From positions 1 through 43,709 of the forward strand of contig JAAMPI010000312.1 in the NCBI GenBank assembly GCA_013054445.1: a DNA stretch of 43,709 bases. Reading direction: 5' to 3'. Of the stretch, positions 1 to 8,814 are shown piece by piece; position 1 is the first letter of the stretch, and each line of letters opens with the position of its first letter. A model generated the notes under the pieces. That model did no database searches. It saw nothing but the letters and a program-made list of their open reading frames with translations, and was not told where the DNA came from. The stretch is from Cudoniella acicularis (Eukaryota > Ascomycota > Leotiomycetes > Helotiales > Helotiaceae). Position numbers and translations under genes: made by a program.

Positions 1-1673
1 CCCCCCCATAAAAGGCATCTTCGAGATCCCCGGCGCCCTCCCCATAACCGGCCACCTGCTCGCCTTGGGAGATGACCACGCCACAATCTGTGAAGGCTGG
101 TGGAGAAAATATGGCAAATCAGTTTTTCAGATCAGACTAGGAAACACCCGCGCGGTGGTAGTAAACTCCTTCACAGACGCCAAACGCATGCTCCTAGGCC
201 ACCAATCCGCGCTCATCGACCGGCCCACATTATACACCTTCCACGGCATCATATCCTCCACACAAGGCTTCACCATCGGGTCTTCCCCCTGGGACACCTC
301 GTGCAAGAATAAACGCACGGCAGCGGGCTCCGCTCTCGGGCGTTCAAAATTAAAGGATTATTTTGATATGTTTGATTTGGAATCTTACTGTATCATCCGG
401 GATCTTGCGCGGGATTCTCATAACGGGGAAAAAGAGGTGGAGGTTAGGAAGTATATTCAAAGATATGCTCTCAATACCACTTTAACGTTGTGCTATGGTA
501 TCAGAATGGACAGCGTATACGACAGCATGCTCCGCGAGATCCTCGAAGTCGGCTCCGCCATCTCCTTATTACGCAGCGCCAGCGAGAATTTCCAAGACTA
601 CATCCCCCTCCTCCGCTACTTCCCCAATAACTCAAAGAACCGCCGCAGCAAAGAGCTCCGCGATCGCAGAGACGCCTATCTCAATTCCCTCCTAAACCAA
701 GTTCGAGAAATGATAAAAAAGGGAACAGATAAACCCTGTATCTCAGCCGCGATCCTCAAAGATGAAGAGACGAAATTGAGTGGTGTGGAAGTTAGCTCTA
801 TCTGTCTCTCGCTCGTCTCTGGAGGATTTGAGACGATCCCTGGCACGTTGACTTCTTGTCTGGGCTCTTTGAGCACGGCTGAGGGACAGGTGTTTCAGGA
901 GAGGGCGTATGCAGATATTAAGAGAGTGTATCCTGATGTTAGGGATGCGTGGCGGAATAGCTTTCAGGGTGAGGAGGTGCCGTATTTGAATGCGGTGGTC
1001 AAGGAGGCGGCGAGGTATTACACTGTTAGTGCGATGAGTTTGCCGAGGAAGACGGTTAGTGAGGTCGTTTGGGATGGGGCGAGGATTCCGGCGAAGACGA
1101 TGGTGTTGATTAATGCGCAGGCGGCGAATCATGGTTTGTGTTCCCCCTACTTCCTCCCCTTTCCCCCTTCCTCTCTTTTTTTTTTTTTTTGAATTTAGAC
1201 TAACTTTTCCAAACGCATATACAGACGTCGATCATTTCGGACCCGACGCCGCAACATTCAACCCCGAGCGCTGGCTCTCCTCTTCCCCATCTTCCTCTTC
1301 CTCTTCCTCCCCCTCCAAATCCTCCCCCTCATCATCAATCCCCCACTTCTCCTTCGGCGCCGCTCGCGCGCTTGCTCCGGGCAAATAATCGCCCAAAGAC
1401 TCCTCTACACCGCTTTGCTACGAATAATAAGTAGCTACCGTATTATCGCTAGTGAAGAGGCCCCACCGAATACCCGATTATGTTGATTATAATTTATTTA
1501 AGAGTGCGCTTGTGGCGATTCCTAGGCCTTTTAGAGTTAGGTTGGTGCCGAGGGATGGAGGGGAGGATGGGAAGGGGGAAGAGGAGGGAGAGGGTGTGCT
1601 GGAGGATTGTTTGGAGGAAGCGAGGATGAGGACAGAGGGGTATTATAAGGAGGAGGTGGGGGTGGAGATCTAG
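1..1673 (+). pseudogene. Cytochrome P450, CYP504-like (phenylacetate hydroxylase type), 5' cut by window, frameshifted
   Basis: The frame is open from base 2, so the N-terminal membrane anchor lies outside the window. Exon 1 carries the proline-rich hinge (IPGALPITGHLLALGDDHAT), the I-helix region (LVSGGFETIPGTLTS), the K-helix (VKEAARYY) and the block IPAKTMVLINAQAANH. An intron at 1134-1224 joins NH to DVDHFGPDA, followed by FNPERWL. The overall pattern fits CYP504, the ER-bound fungal phenylacetate/hydroxyphenylacetate hydroxylases that use NADPH-P450 reductase. A Ser-rich low-complexity insert follows ERWL. In the haem loop the frame reads FSFGAARALAPGK-stop (stop near 1387). A one-base shift near 1362 recovers SRACSGQIIAQRLL with the haem-ligand Cys, and a second, opposite shift near 1460 recovers DYVDYNLFKSALVAIPRPF to the stop at 1671. 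As written the product lacks its haem ligand. This is either a pseudogene or two sequencing indels. The subfamily is from memory of the family. Confidence 0.75.
1134..1224 (+). other. P450 intron
   Basis: The donor is GTTTGT at 1134 and the acceptor is ACAG ending at 1224. A consensus branch site ACTAAC sits at 1199-1204, 20 bases before the acceptor. A run of T occupies about 1176-1190. Splicing joins CAT-G to AC and restores the conserved NHDVDHFGPD block, which supports these exact borders. Confidence 0.85.
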
Positions 1674-2967
1674 ATGTAGCGCAAGGGGTCGCCGCCACGT
1701 CATGTGATGTGTTGTGAGGTGACCTGGCTTTAACGCCGATGAGGTGGGGTTTGCCGCTTGGAGAGCTCGATGACGGAAGTTGCACAATGAGGAGGACCTG
1801 CAGATTCCATGTCAAGACTATTTAGGGCTACCTATGGAGCGAGAGAGAGCATTCGTAATCCCAAAAGATTCTACTTTCATATCTTTCTCCTTTCTTCTTT
1901 GGATGGAAAACAGCATTAATTGCCGTTCGGGGAAAGGTGATAAGAGAAAGGGAAATAGAAGTTGGTATGGTAGCTTGCGAAGGTAGACAATGTATATTAG
2001 CGCCTTGTTGGAGAGAAAGGAATTCAACCATCAAGGGTTCGAATCGAGGAGGGAGATGGATAAATAAAGTGACTGTTGGCTACGCTGGCCCTTCTTGCAA
2101 GGTAACCTTCTGCACCCATTTATTGAATATGAGCATCATACAAGCATTTATTTCAAGCGCAATATCATGGGCTTAGGATTACCGGACTTCCAGAATCTAG
2201 TGCGTGCGGTGTAACATTTACTTCTCTTCTTCGAGTAGACTCAAAGTCTACCGGAAGCAAGACAACCTGGGACCCGCATCGCGAGCTAATGTCCTACCGT
2301 CCTCCTTAATCGGCTTTGCATTGATAATCAGGTCTTGTCCCATACCACTCACGCTCATCGCACCAAACTCCTAAGAGGACGATAAAATGATCATGTGGTC
2401 AGTCACGGAAGTTTATTGCTCCGAGACAGCTCGCAGATAGACAAGGCCTTTGTTCTCTCTGTTTTATGTCTGCTTTGTAAAGAGTTCGAGGTTAGACAAA
2501 CAGGCAAAGAGTTGGATGAATAGATCGGGAAACAGATGTTTAAAAATAACATCGTGAATAAATGGGATTGTCAAGCGACATGTGAGACAAAGAATGCTAA
2601 AGATGATTCTCGGTAGAAAACAATCCGAACAAAGAAGCGGGAGCGGATTGCTTCCAGCAACTACCGTCTCACTCATGAGAAGAGAGAAGACAAGGCCTTT
2701 GTGAATTCCCTTTATCATTTCATAATGAATGCGGCAAGGTCATTCATTCACAAATCTCGTTCAAAGACTCACATAATACACTTGTTTCTCCCTTCTCTTC
2801 TCTTCTCTTCTGTTTGTCATGAATAACATTGCCCAACGCATGAATGAAAAGTTGAGACTACCAACAAGCAAACCATCGATCGTTATACCACCACTATACA
2901 TACCTAACTCAACCAGATTAGAACACAACATTTGTAAGACGAAATTTCAAAAGGAAAAAGATGAGAG
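1674..2967. other. Intergenic, no gene seen
   Basis: Short overlapping frames here have no recognisable domains. A 15-base direct repeat (AGACAAGGCCTTTGT) occurs at 2439-2453 and 2688-2702. A pyrimidine-rich tract lies at 2785-2811, where a fungal promoter for the following gene would be expected. Confidence 0.5.
2785..2811 (+). promoter_or_regulatory. CT-rich tract upstream of the knuckle protein
   Basis: A run of repeated TTCTC units ends about 155 bases before the start codon at 2968. Pyrimidine tracts of this kind are common in filamentous-fungal core promoters. No clear TATA box was seen. The role is inferred from position. Confidence 0.35.
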
Positions 2968-4368
2968 ATGAAGATCGAACACACCACATACGACGAATGT
3001 CATCGCCACCGTGGCAGGCCCACGGTGATCACGACAACATTAGCTCCTCCACAGGCTCCGGCTACCACATTCGATAACATGACGGCGTATCGCGAGATGC
3101 AAAAAATAGAATGGCAAGCGGAGATGGAGAAGGAGAAGAGGGGGAATAAAATCAAAGAACGCAGACGATCGAGCGAGAGTGCTTCCTGCTTGCCGCTGAA
3201 GAACTCATCGGCGAGATCGTTTTTTAAGCAGACTTTCCGACGAAAGGAAAACACTCCGGAAGTGAGAATAGAGGAAAAGACAGAAGTGGGTAAGAGTGCG
3301 AATGGCAACGAGAGAACCGAGGAAACGAAGAGCATGAAGAAGCTACATGCGATGAGAGAAGCGATGAAGACTGGGAAGATGGAACGCGTTGTTCCTCCCT
3401 CCGCTCCGCCAACAGTACCACCCAAGGATAACAAAGTGGTACCGCCTCCTGCTCCGAAATTAGTCCAAAAGCCGTTCGCTGATACTACTGCGCAGAGAAA
3501 GTCGAAGCCGAAATCGAAGCGCAGACCATCAGTGCCGACGAAAATGGTAGAACGTCTCCATGCCAGCGCTGACGTTCTCGATGAAGGAAGACGAGGCATC
3601 GCGGGTAAGTTCCGTTCTCCTTTCGAGAATCTCCATTATCCTTCTCTTTCCTCGACTAGAAAAAATTCCACCTCTTCTATTGAGTCTTTTTGTTGCGTTG
3701 GTTTAGGGCCGGAGCTGCAGCAGCAGATCGAGAACGAGAAGCAGAATATAAATCAACGCAGACTGAGCACTTCGAGCGGGGAGGGCACAAATCCTTGGAC
3801 TCAACCAAAGCGGAGAGTCTGCAGGCTGTGCAAGAAGGGGAGAGAGGGCATCGGAGGTTTGTGTGTGAAGTGCGAAAAGGAGTTTATGAGACCAAAGACC
3901 CTTGCTCTTGGAGGCTCATCGGACGACGAAGAGTTCAGACCTATACCGCCGCTCAAAGATAGCAAGAATCTCCCTCGAGGAAGAGATGCCGGCGAACCAA
4001 CGCTGATCTCTCGTTTAAGAAAGGACAAGGTCGAAGCGGAAGCATCAAGGCTGCGGACGAAGACTCCCAACCGCACTGAAATCATAACCCGAAAACCTCT
4101 AAGGCAAGAGTCGCAGCGCGCTGTGGTTGAAGATGTAGACGAGAGGTGCATGAATTGGTTGGCAGACACAACCAGTCCGGACGATGAGGCCAGAACGAGT
4201 GCCAAGATACAAGAATGGGCAGAGTTTTATAGCCAGGGAGGAGTCAAGCGGGAAGATCTACCTGCGAAGAATGTTAGGAAACCGCATATCGGAGATCTCA
4301 TGAAGAGGCGTACCAGCTTCTATGGCTTCTGGGAGGGTATCCTCGTGGAAGACGTCACGGAAGAATGA
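2968..4368 (+). CDS. Hypothetical basic protein with CxxC-x10-CxxC knuckle, 466 aa
   Basis: This is a single long open frame. The product is rich in Lys, Arg, Glu and Ser and looks largely disordered. A proline-rich stretch (PPSAPPTVPP and VVPPPAPK) lies near residues 140-170. Four cysteines at about residues 285, 288, 299 and 302 (CRLC ... CVKC) have the spacing of a small treble-clef or zinc-ribbon knuckle. A DDEARTSAKIQEWAEFY segment lies near the C-terminus. No signal peptide or membrane helix is visible. The start at 2968 is the first Met of the frame and follows a CT-rich promoter-like tract. The frame contains a consensus donor GTAAGT at 3605 and an acceptor at 3706. Removing those 102 bases keeps the frame, so a 432-residue spliced form is possible. 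I do not recognise the family. A zinc-binding or adaptor role is only inference. Confidence 0.7.
   Translation: MKIEHTTYDECHRHRGRPTVITTTLAPPQAPATTFDNMTAYREMQKIEWQAEMEKEKRGNKIKERRRSSESASCLPLKNSSARSFFKQTFRRKENTPEVRIEEKTEVGKSANGNERTEETKSMKKLHAMREAMKTGKMERVVPPSAPPTVPPKDNKVVPPPAPKLVQKPFADTTAQRKSKPKSKRRPSVPTKMVERLHASADVLDEGRRGIAGKFRSPFENLHYPSLSSTRKNSTSSIESFCCVGLGPELQQQIENEKQNINQRRLSTSSGEGTNPWTQPKRRVCRLCKKGREGIGGLCVKCEKEFMRPKTLALGGSSDDEEFRPIPPLKDSKNLPRGRDAGEPTLISRLRKDKVEAEASRLRTKTPNRTEIITRKPLRQESQRAVVEDVDERCMNWLADTTSPDDEARTSAKIQEWAEFYSQGGVKREDLPAKNVRKPHIGDLMKRRTSFYGFWEGILVEDVTEE
3605..3706 (+). other. Candidate in-frame intron (102 bases)
   Basis: A perfect GTAAGT donor at 3605-3610 and a pyrimidine-rich TTGGTTTAG acceptor ending at 3706 enclose exactly 34 codons with no stop. 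The encoded stretch differs in style from its surroundings (FENLHYPSLSSTRKN and FCCVGLG). The branch site is weak. It may be spliced, retained, or simply coding. Confidence 0.5.
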
Positions 4369-6062
4369 GTGTTGAAATCTTGAAGCGGTAGTAATGATAT
4401 TTTATTTTTCGACGTCTGTTGTGTGCCAATTGACTGCCCATAATCCAGTAAACGCTCAACGGATCCGTACCAAAGTGCACAGTCTGGACATCTTGAGGTG
4501 CTATGTATTGCGCCATGCATCAAACGCATTCGGATACAGTCACTCTAAAATCGATGTGTCTAGCACCTCGCTTGCAGATGCGGTCTTCCTCCTCTCATCC
4601 TCCCAACAAGTATGGTACATCTCATCACTCCATATCATTGCGCGTCATCATTGTGTCATCGTGTCTCCTGTCATCGACATTCACCTCCCCTCGCCCTCAG
4701 TAAAGAAGACCCACGGGAGACAAACTTCCTATCAAGGAGCTTGCATAGCAAAATTATCCATCTCCAGAGCCTCACACTCGCGAACGAATGCTGGCAACAC
4801 ACCACTGTGGCAGAATTCGAGGTGGGGGTCGTGGCTGGCTCTGTTGCTTTTTGATGGAGAGGAAAGGAAAACTTTCAAAGCGCGAGAAGTTTTCGAGCTT
4901 TTGTGCTTCCGTCGCGTCGTAGCGCTAGTGACTAAGCAACCATCACGTGTCAACGTATTTAGCGAGCCATCTTCAACAACCACCAACAAAAACCTTAAAA
5001 TACGGACCGTTTATTAAAAGTATTTATTATCTAAAAATTTAATCAAATATTTGCATCCCAACGCTCAATTGCCGCCGCCATCCCTCCTCTCTTTGTGGCT
5101 TCATGCGCTTATTACTGCATCGTTTTTAAGCAGGGGCTACCACTCTCGAGAGGATCCAAGCAGCACACCAAGTCCGCTTCTTTGTTACCAAGGTCAGACA
5201 CTCACCAGGTCCCCCTCACCACTCCTCCATTGTATCAACCCTTCGGTCGAGCTGACGGGTCGCCTCGTCCAGAGCTGGTCCACTATCACGGGCTACTTTG
5301 TTGGTCTTCACGGGATGTCGCGAAATATCGCCAATCGCCCTCAATCTTGCGCCTATTCGCGTGAATCTCGTGTCTCCAGGCGCTGTGAGCGCATCGCTGT
5401 GGGACTACACGATCTTTCAAGTAAAGATCCACTTGGAGAGTGTTTCACCCAGCAGTTGATTTTCTTCCAATACACTACCTCCCTAAAGTTCCTACCTAGC
5501 TACGTCTGTTTCACTGCTTAAAAACCTCTCGTATTGTTGTCTCGAACAAGGCTTTGTCACAACTTTATTGGCGTGACATTGTAGCAAGAGCTGTCAGCTG
5601 TATTAAACGCACTGACGCTATTCTCCGACCTTTAACCCTGATGATAATCCTGCCATAGCTTCCGCACAGAATTGCCTTCCTAGGTTTGCGTACAGCTTTC
5701 CTAAATAGGTTAGTTAGGTAGACTTATCAGGGGTTTCCAGCTTCATTGCTCAATTCCGAAGAGGCATTTTATATTCCTTATTCTTGCTTTGAGAAGTCTT
5801 TTTATTTTTTATCTTTGACATTATTTCTTGAGAAAATAAAAACAGAAATACAATCTCTACGTCTCTGCAATTCTGTACCGCAGTATTGTTGCTGTGCTAG
5901 TCCTCTTATTTTACGGCACGTCATTTGTCATGTCTGTTCTCCTCACCTAACGCCGCGGTTGACGTTCTGGCTACGAAACTTCGTTTGTCCTAGCCACATT
6001 TTCCGCCTCACACATAGCCTATACCGCCTTTCAACTCTCGACAATTGCTCAACCTAATCGCT
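4369..6062. other. No supported gene
   Basis: Open frames exist on the plus strand at 4394-5017 and 5051-5521. Their translations are Ser/His/Leu-rich, lack domains, and overlap other open frames, so I do not call them. This stretch probably holds the 3' UTR of the upstream gene and the promoter of the gene at 6063. Confidence 0.5.
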
Positions 6063-6557
6063 ATGGACTTCAGATTGCTGCAGGAACCTTCGCCGTCGAT
6101 GGATTGTCTCCTACTATTTTCTTCACTCGGGCTACTACATTGCCTCCTCGACATTGTTCGAAAACCGAGCCCAAGCATCCCCCTACGGCTGGGACATCTA
6201 CGACTCCTTGAGTACCTGATCACGGCTACTTTCATCTGCGCCAGCGTACGATTTTCTAAGTTGACAAAGGAGGAGATCGAGGATGGCATCCAAAAACATC
6301 TCCCCGTGTCCCGCGCTGCACCGATTATGTTTATCGTCGGCTTCGCTGGGATCGTGCTTAACACTGCCACCATTTTCAGGGATCGTGCCAGCATCCAGAA
6401 TGGGGAAAAGCGCACCTTAGCTACAGTGGGCGCCTCACTGCTGGCACTGTTTGTGCGCATGCTATACCTGTTGTTTAACCTAAATCCTCACTTACTTCTG
6501 CATGCTCGCCAAGCGATAGCCCACCGAGTTTCTTGTATCTACAGAGGATTAGAATAG
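6063..6557 (+). CDS. Small multi-pass membrane protein, hypothetical
   Basis: The product is about 164 residues from the Met at 6063 (MDFRLLQEP). An in-frame Met six codons upstream is an alternative start. About four hydrophobic segments are visible: CLLLFSSLGLLHCLLDIV, LEYLITATFICASVRF, AAPIMFIVGFAGIVLNTATIF and LATVGASLLALFVRMLYLLF. A charged loop (KLTKEEIEDGIQKHLPVS) separates the second and third. The layout resembles fungal multi-pass proteins of unknown function such as DUF7702, but a complete member would be longer and end in further helices. A fragment at 11655-11888 looks like that kind of C-terminal end. This copy may therefore be truncated, or have a downstream exon I cannot place. 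It has no in-frame stops and base use matches neighbouring genes. Confidence 0.5.
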   Translation: MDFRLLQEPSPSMDCLLLFSSLGLLHCLLDIVRKPSPSIPLRLGHLRLLEYLITATFICASVRFSKLTKEEIEDGIQKHLPVSRAAPIMFIVGFAGIVLNTATIFRDRASIQNGEKRTLATVGASLLALFVRMLYLLFNLNPHLLLHARQAIAHRVSCIYRGLE

Positions 6558-6998
6558 AAAATTGTATTAACACTACATGTTCAAATTATATATTGCAACT
6601 TTGGAGAAGAAACTAAAATAAGAACTCCTGCCATACTACCAGCTTATGAATTCTTACCAGGGGAACATTTATGTTTATCTTAGAAATCGCAGTTAATAAG
6701 AATATGGAAAGGGTCTTTTCACTCATGGCCTAAATTGTGAACCACCGAAGAATTTTAGATGGCAAACGAATGGCTTTCAGTTGGGAGGCTATCTAACAAG
6801 TCAAATTTTCTTTCTTCTAGTTTCCTTGATCTACCACCAACACCAACACTTTCTAATAATACAATACTACCACCCCCATTAACTCTCTAAAATCATCATA
6901 GATCTTAGGCATGACGACTATTTCCAGATTAGCTGAATGCTCCTTCGAATCTAGAAGAATGTCAGAACTTCCAACACACATACCTCTTAAATGGTCGC
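6558..6998. other. Intergenic, nothing recognised
   Basis: AT-rich sequence between two convergent genes, the membrane protein on plus and the secreted protein on minus. It probably contains both 3' UTRs. No repeat or RNA gene was seen. Confidence 0.5.
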
Positions 6999-7431
6999 TC
7001 AAAGACGAGAGCAAAGATGGTTACTATTGATTTGGTTGTCTATCCAATGCGTCAGTAGGCAAGAAAGGTATCAGCTAGATCTAGAGGAAGCACATACTAC
7101 CTGCATCGTACAAGTATCCATCACTCTTGATATAGACATCCTACATAAAATGCGTCAGTCCAGTCCCTTTCATGCCATAGACGAAAGGCAAACTTACGCC
7201 GTAGTTAGAAGGCCAGGTAAAAGCCACAGAGTTATCAGAGCAATCACTCGAGGATATCCAGAAGAATCCCCAGCCACCGCCTATACCGGTGCTCTGTCCA
7301 TTGTTGAGCTGGACATCAGTACCAGCGCTGTCTTGGATCCATCCGTTGACGCCGTATTGGTTGTGGACGTTGGTGGCTGACGCCGCTAGGGCCGAAATGA
7401 AGATAGTGAGGGCTGTCTTGGTGAAATGCAT
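6999..7431 (-). CDS. Small secreted protein, 104 aa, three exons
   Basis: Exon 1 (7198-7431) encodes a classic signal peptide (MHFTKTALTIFISALAASA), then a Gly- and Asn-rich mature region with SSSDCSDNSVAFTWPSNYG. Without splicing the frame would end at 7141. A GTAAGT donor at 7197 and a CTGAC branch before the TAG at 7141 define a 57-base intron. Exon 2 (7101-7140) gives DVYIKSDGYLYDA. A second intron (7040-7100, 61 bases, ACTGAC branch) leads to exon 3 (6999-7039), ending HLCSRL-stop. All phases agree. The mature protein has two cysteines, which could form one disulfide. A TATA box lies 120 bases upstream of the start. No known family is recognised. It could be an effector or a cell-wall-associated secreted protein, which is inference from size and secretion only. 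Confidence 0.75.
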
Positions 7432-7550
7432 AGCGTAGGTATTGAGGTAATATGATAAGCTTCGTTGTGACTTGGAACTTTCAGTTTGAGGATGAGTGAG
7501 GATGAGATGTGGTGCTTGAACTGAGAATGAAGGACGGAAAAGCCTTCACC

Positions 7551-7556
7551 TTTATA
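7551..7556 (-). promoter_or_regulatory. TATA box of the small secreted protein
   Basis: The minus strand reads GTATAAAGG here, about 120 bases upstream of the ATG at 7431. The position is typical for a fungal TATA box. Confidence 0.5.
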
Positions 7557-7830
7557 CATTTCCTGGACTTTCGTCGTCATATACTCGTATCCTTTTAATC
7601 TCACCGCATACCCGAGTTTATTGGCACCACAACCAATGTGACGCGAACAAGTCCTATGTGTAGTCAATATAGATCACTTTTTCGGCCGTGCAAAATCTGA
7701 TCCCATTGAAAATTTGTGCTCCATGGGATGATTGTATAACGTAAGACTTTTTTCATGACTTAAGAATAGCAACGTAGGTAAGCAGAGTCCCCGCAGAGCG
7801 TAACATATTTCCTGAGGCCAACTTGAAATC

Positions 7831-8110
7831 TGTCACGACCCGTGACAAGTCACATGACAGGATCGGGGGGATCGACCGCTCGAGGAACAGAACCTCGATC
7901 TTCCGATCACATGATCCCTTACCACCACCACCTATATAGCTATATAGTTTTCCTATGTTAGAGCTTCGTGCTCAACTTACTTCTTGAATGCAAGATAACA
8001 TTCAACTGAGATCTGCTTGACACTTCTAAGACGATTGAACCAACGCCTCACACATGGCTCACCTAATGAAGTCCTGGAGGAGATAGTCTCTTTCTCCCTG
8101 CTCCCGAAAC
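7831..8110 (+). repeat. LTR remnant of the chromovirus family, plus orientation
   Basis: The sequence begins TGTCACGACC, the same start as the LTRs of the element at 12.5-19.1 kb read on the minus strand. It shares ordered blocks with them: an ACCTATATAGC-like run, TTTCCTATGTTAGAG, GCTCAACT, and CTGCTTGACACTTCTAAG. The middle section differs, so it is a diverged relative. It lies in the opposite orientation to the full element. The right border is uncertain, and no internal coding region or partner LTR was found, so it is a solo or truncated LTR. Confidence 0.6.
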
Positions 8111-8306
8111 CAATAGTTATTAACGAGTTCAAGTCAGTTCTGTCCCAAAATAGCGGAAAGGCTAAATAGCGGGAAATCCTTTTCGGGAAGCTTAGCAACC
8201 AGAGTAAGATACCCGGATTCAACCCGAAAATAACTCGGCCCGGGTAGGGATTATCTAGGATTACCCGATGGCTAACTGACTAAAATTATAACTAATAAAC
8301 CATTCG

Positions 8307-8330
8307 CGAACTTTTTTTTAGAAAAGTTCG
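8307..8330. repeat. Perfect hairpin, 9-base arms
   Basis: CGAACTTTT at 8307-8315 is the inverse complement of AAAAGTTCG at 8322-8330 with a six-base loop. More CGAA/TTCG words cluster through 8335-8425 (ATTCGCGAA twice), suggesting a decayed AT-rich repeat. No function is assigned. Confidence 0.5.
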
Positions 8331-8814
8331 ATTCGATCCGTAGTCTACGAATTTCTAAAATCACGATTCGAATTCGTCTAAAATTCGCGAATACTTACGA
8401 ACGCGAATAATCCGTGAGTTCGTTGGGAGCCCTAGCGGAGAAAAGGAGAAGGACGTCAAAATAAACATGCAGTGCCTGCAAATACGGGTAATATCTTGCA
8501 GTAAACGCAAGTCAGCATACATCCCATGTTTAGCCCCAAGGGGCCATTTGGGTAAGCAAGAACTTAATCTTACATGATCCTTAGCAGGGTATGGCCAATT
8601 TGGGCGGCGTGAAGTAAGCAGGAAGGAGTTTACGTAGTGTAACATTGTGGGCGCGTCATTTAAGCTTTAGAGGCTTGGACTTTTGGACTCACATTATAAA
8701 ACAAAAAGTTATCTGGAAGAAGAGACAAGTGGTGAGTTCCATAGGTGAAAGGTTGAGGAGAATGACAGAAAGTTTCAAATCACTGTACCGTTGTGCCTGT
8801 ATTCATGTTGAATG

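Noticed and set aside
2033..2055. GGTTCGAATC, like a tRNA T-arm
   Set aside because: The flanks do not pair as a T-stem and no acceptor, D-arm or anticodon stem can be drawn around it.
3000..3599. 199-codon open frame on minus
   Set aside because: It is the complement of the 466-residue gene; its composition simply mirrors that gene's Lys/Glu codons.
4394..5521. Open frames of 207 and 156 codons on plus
   Set aside because: Low-complexity Ser/His/Leu translation, several competing frames, no domain, no promoter or intron logic.
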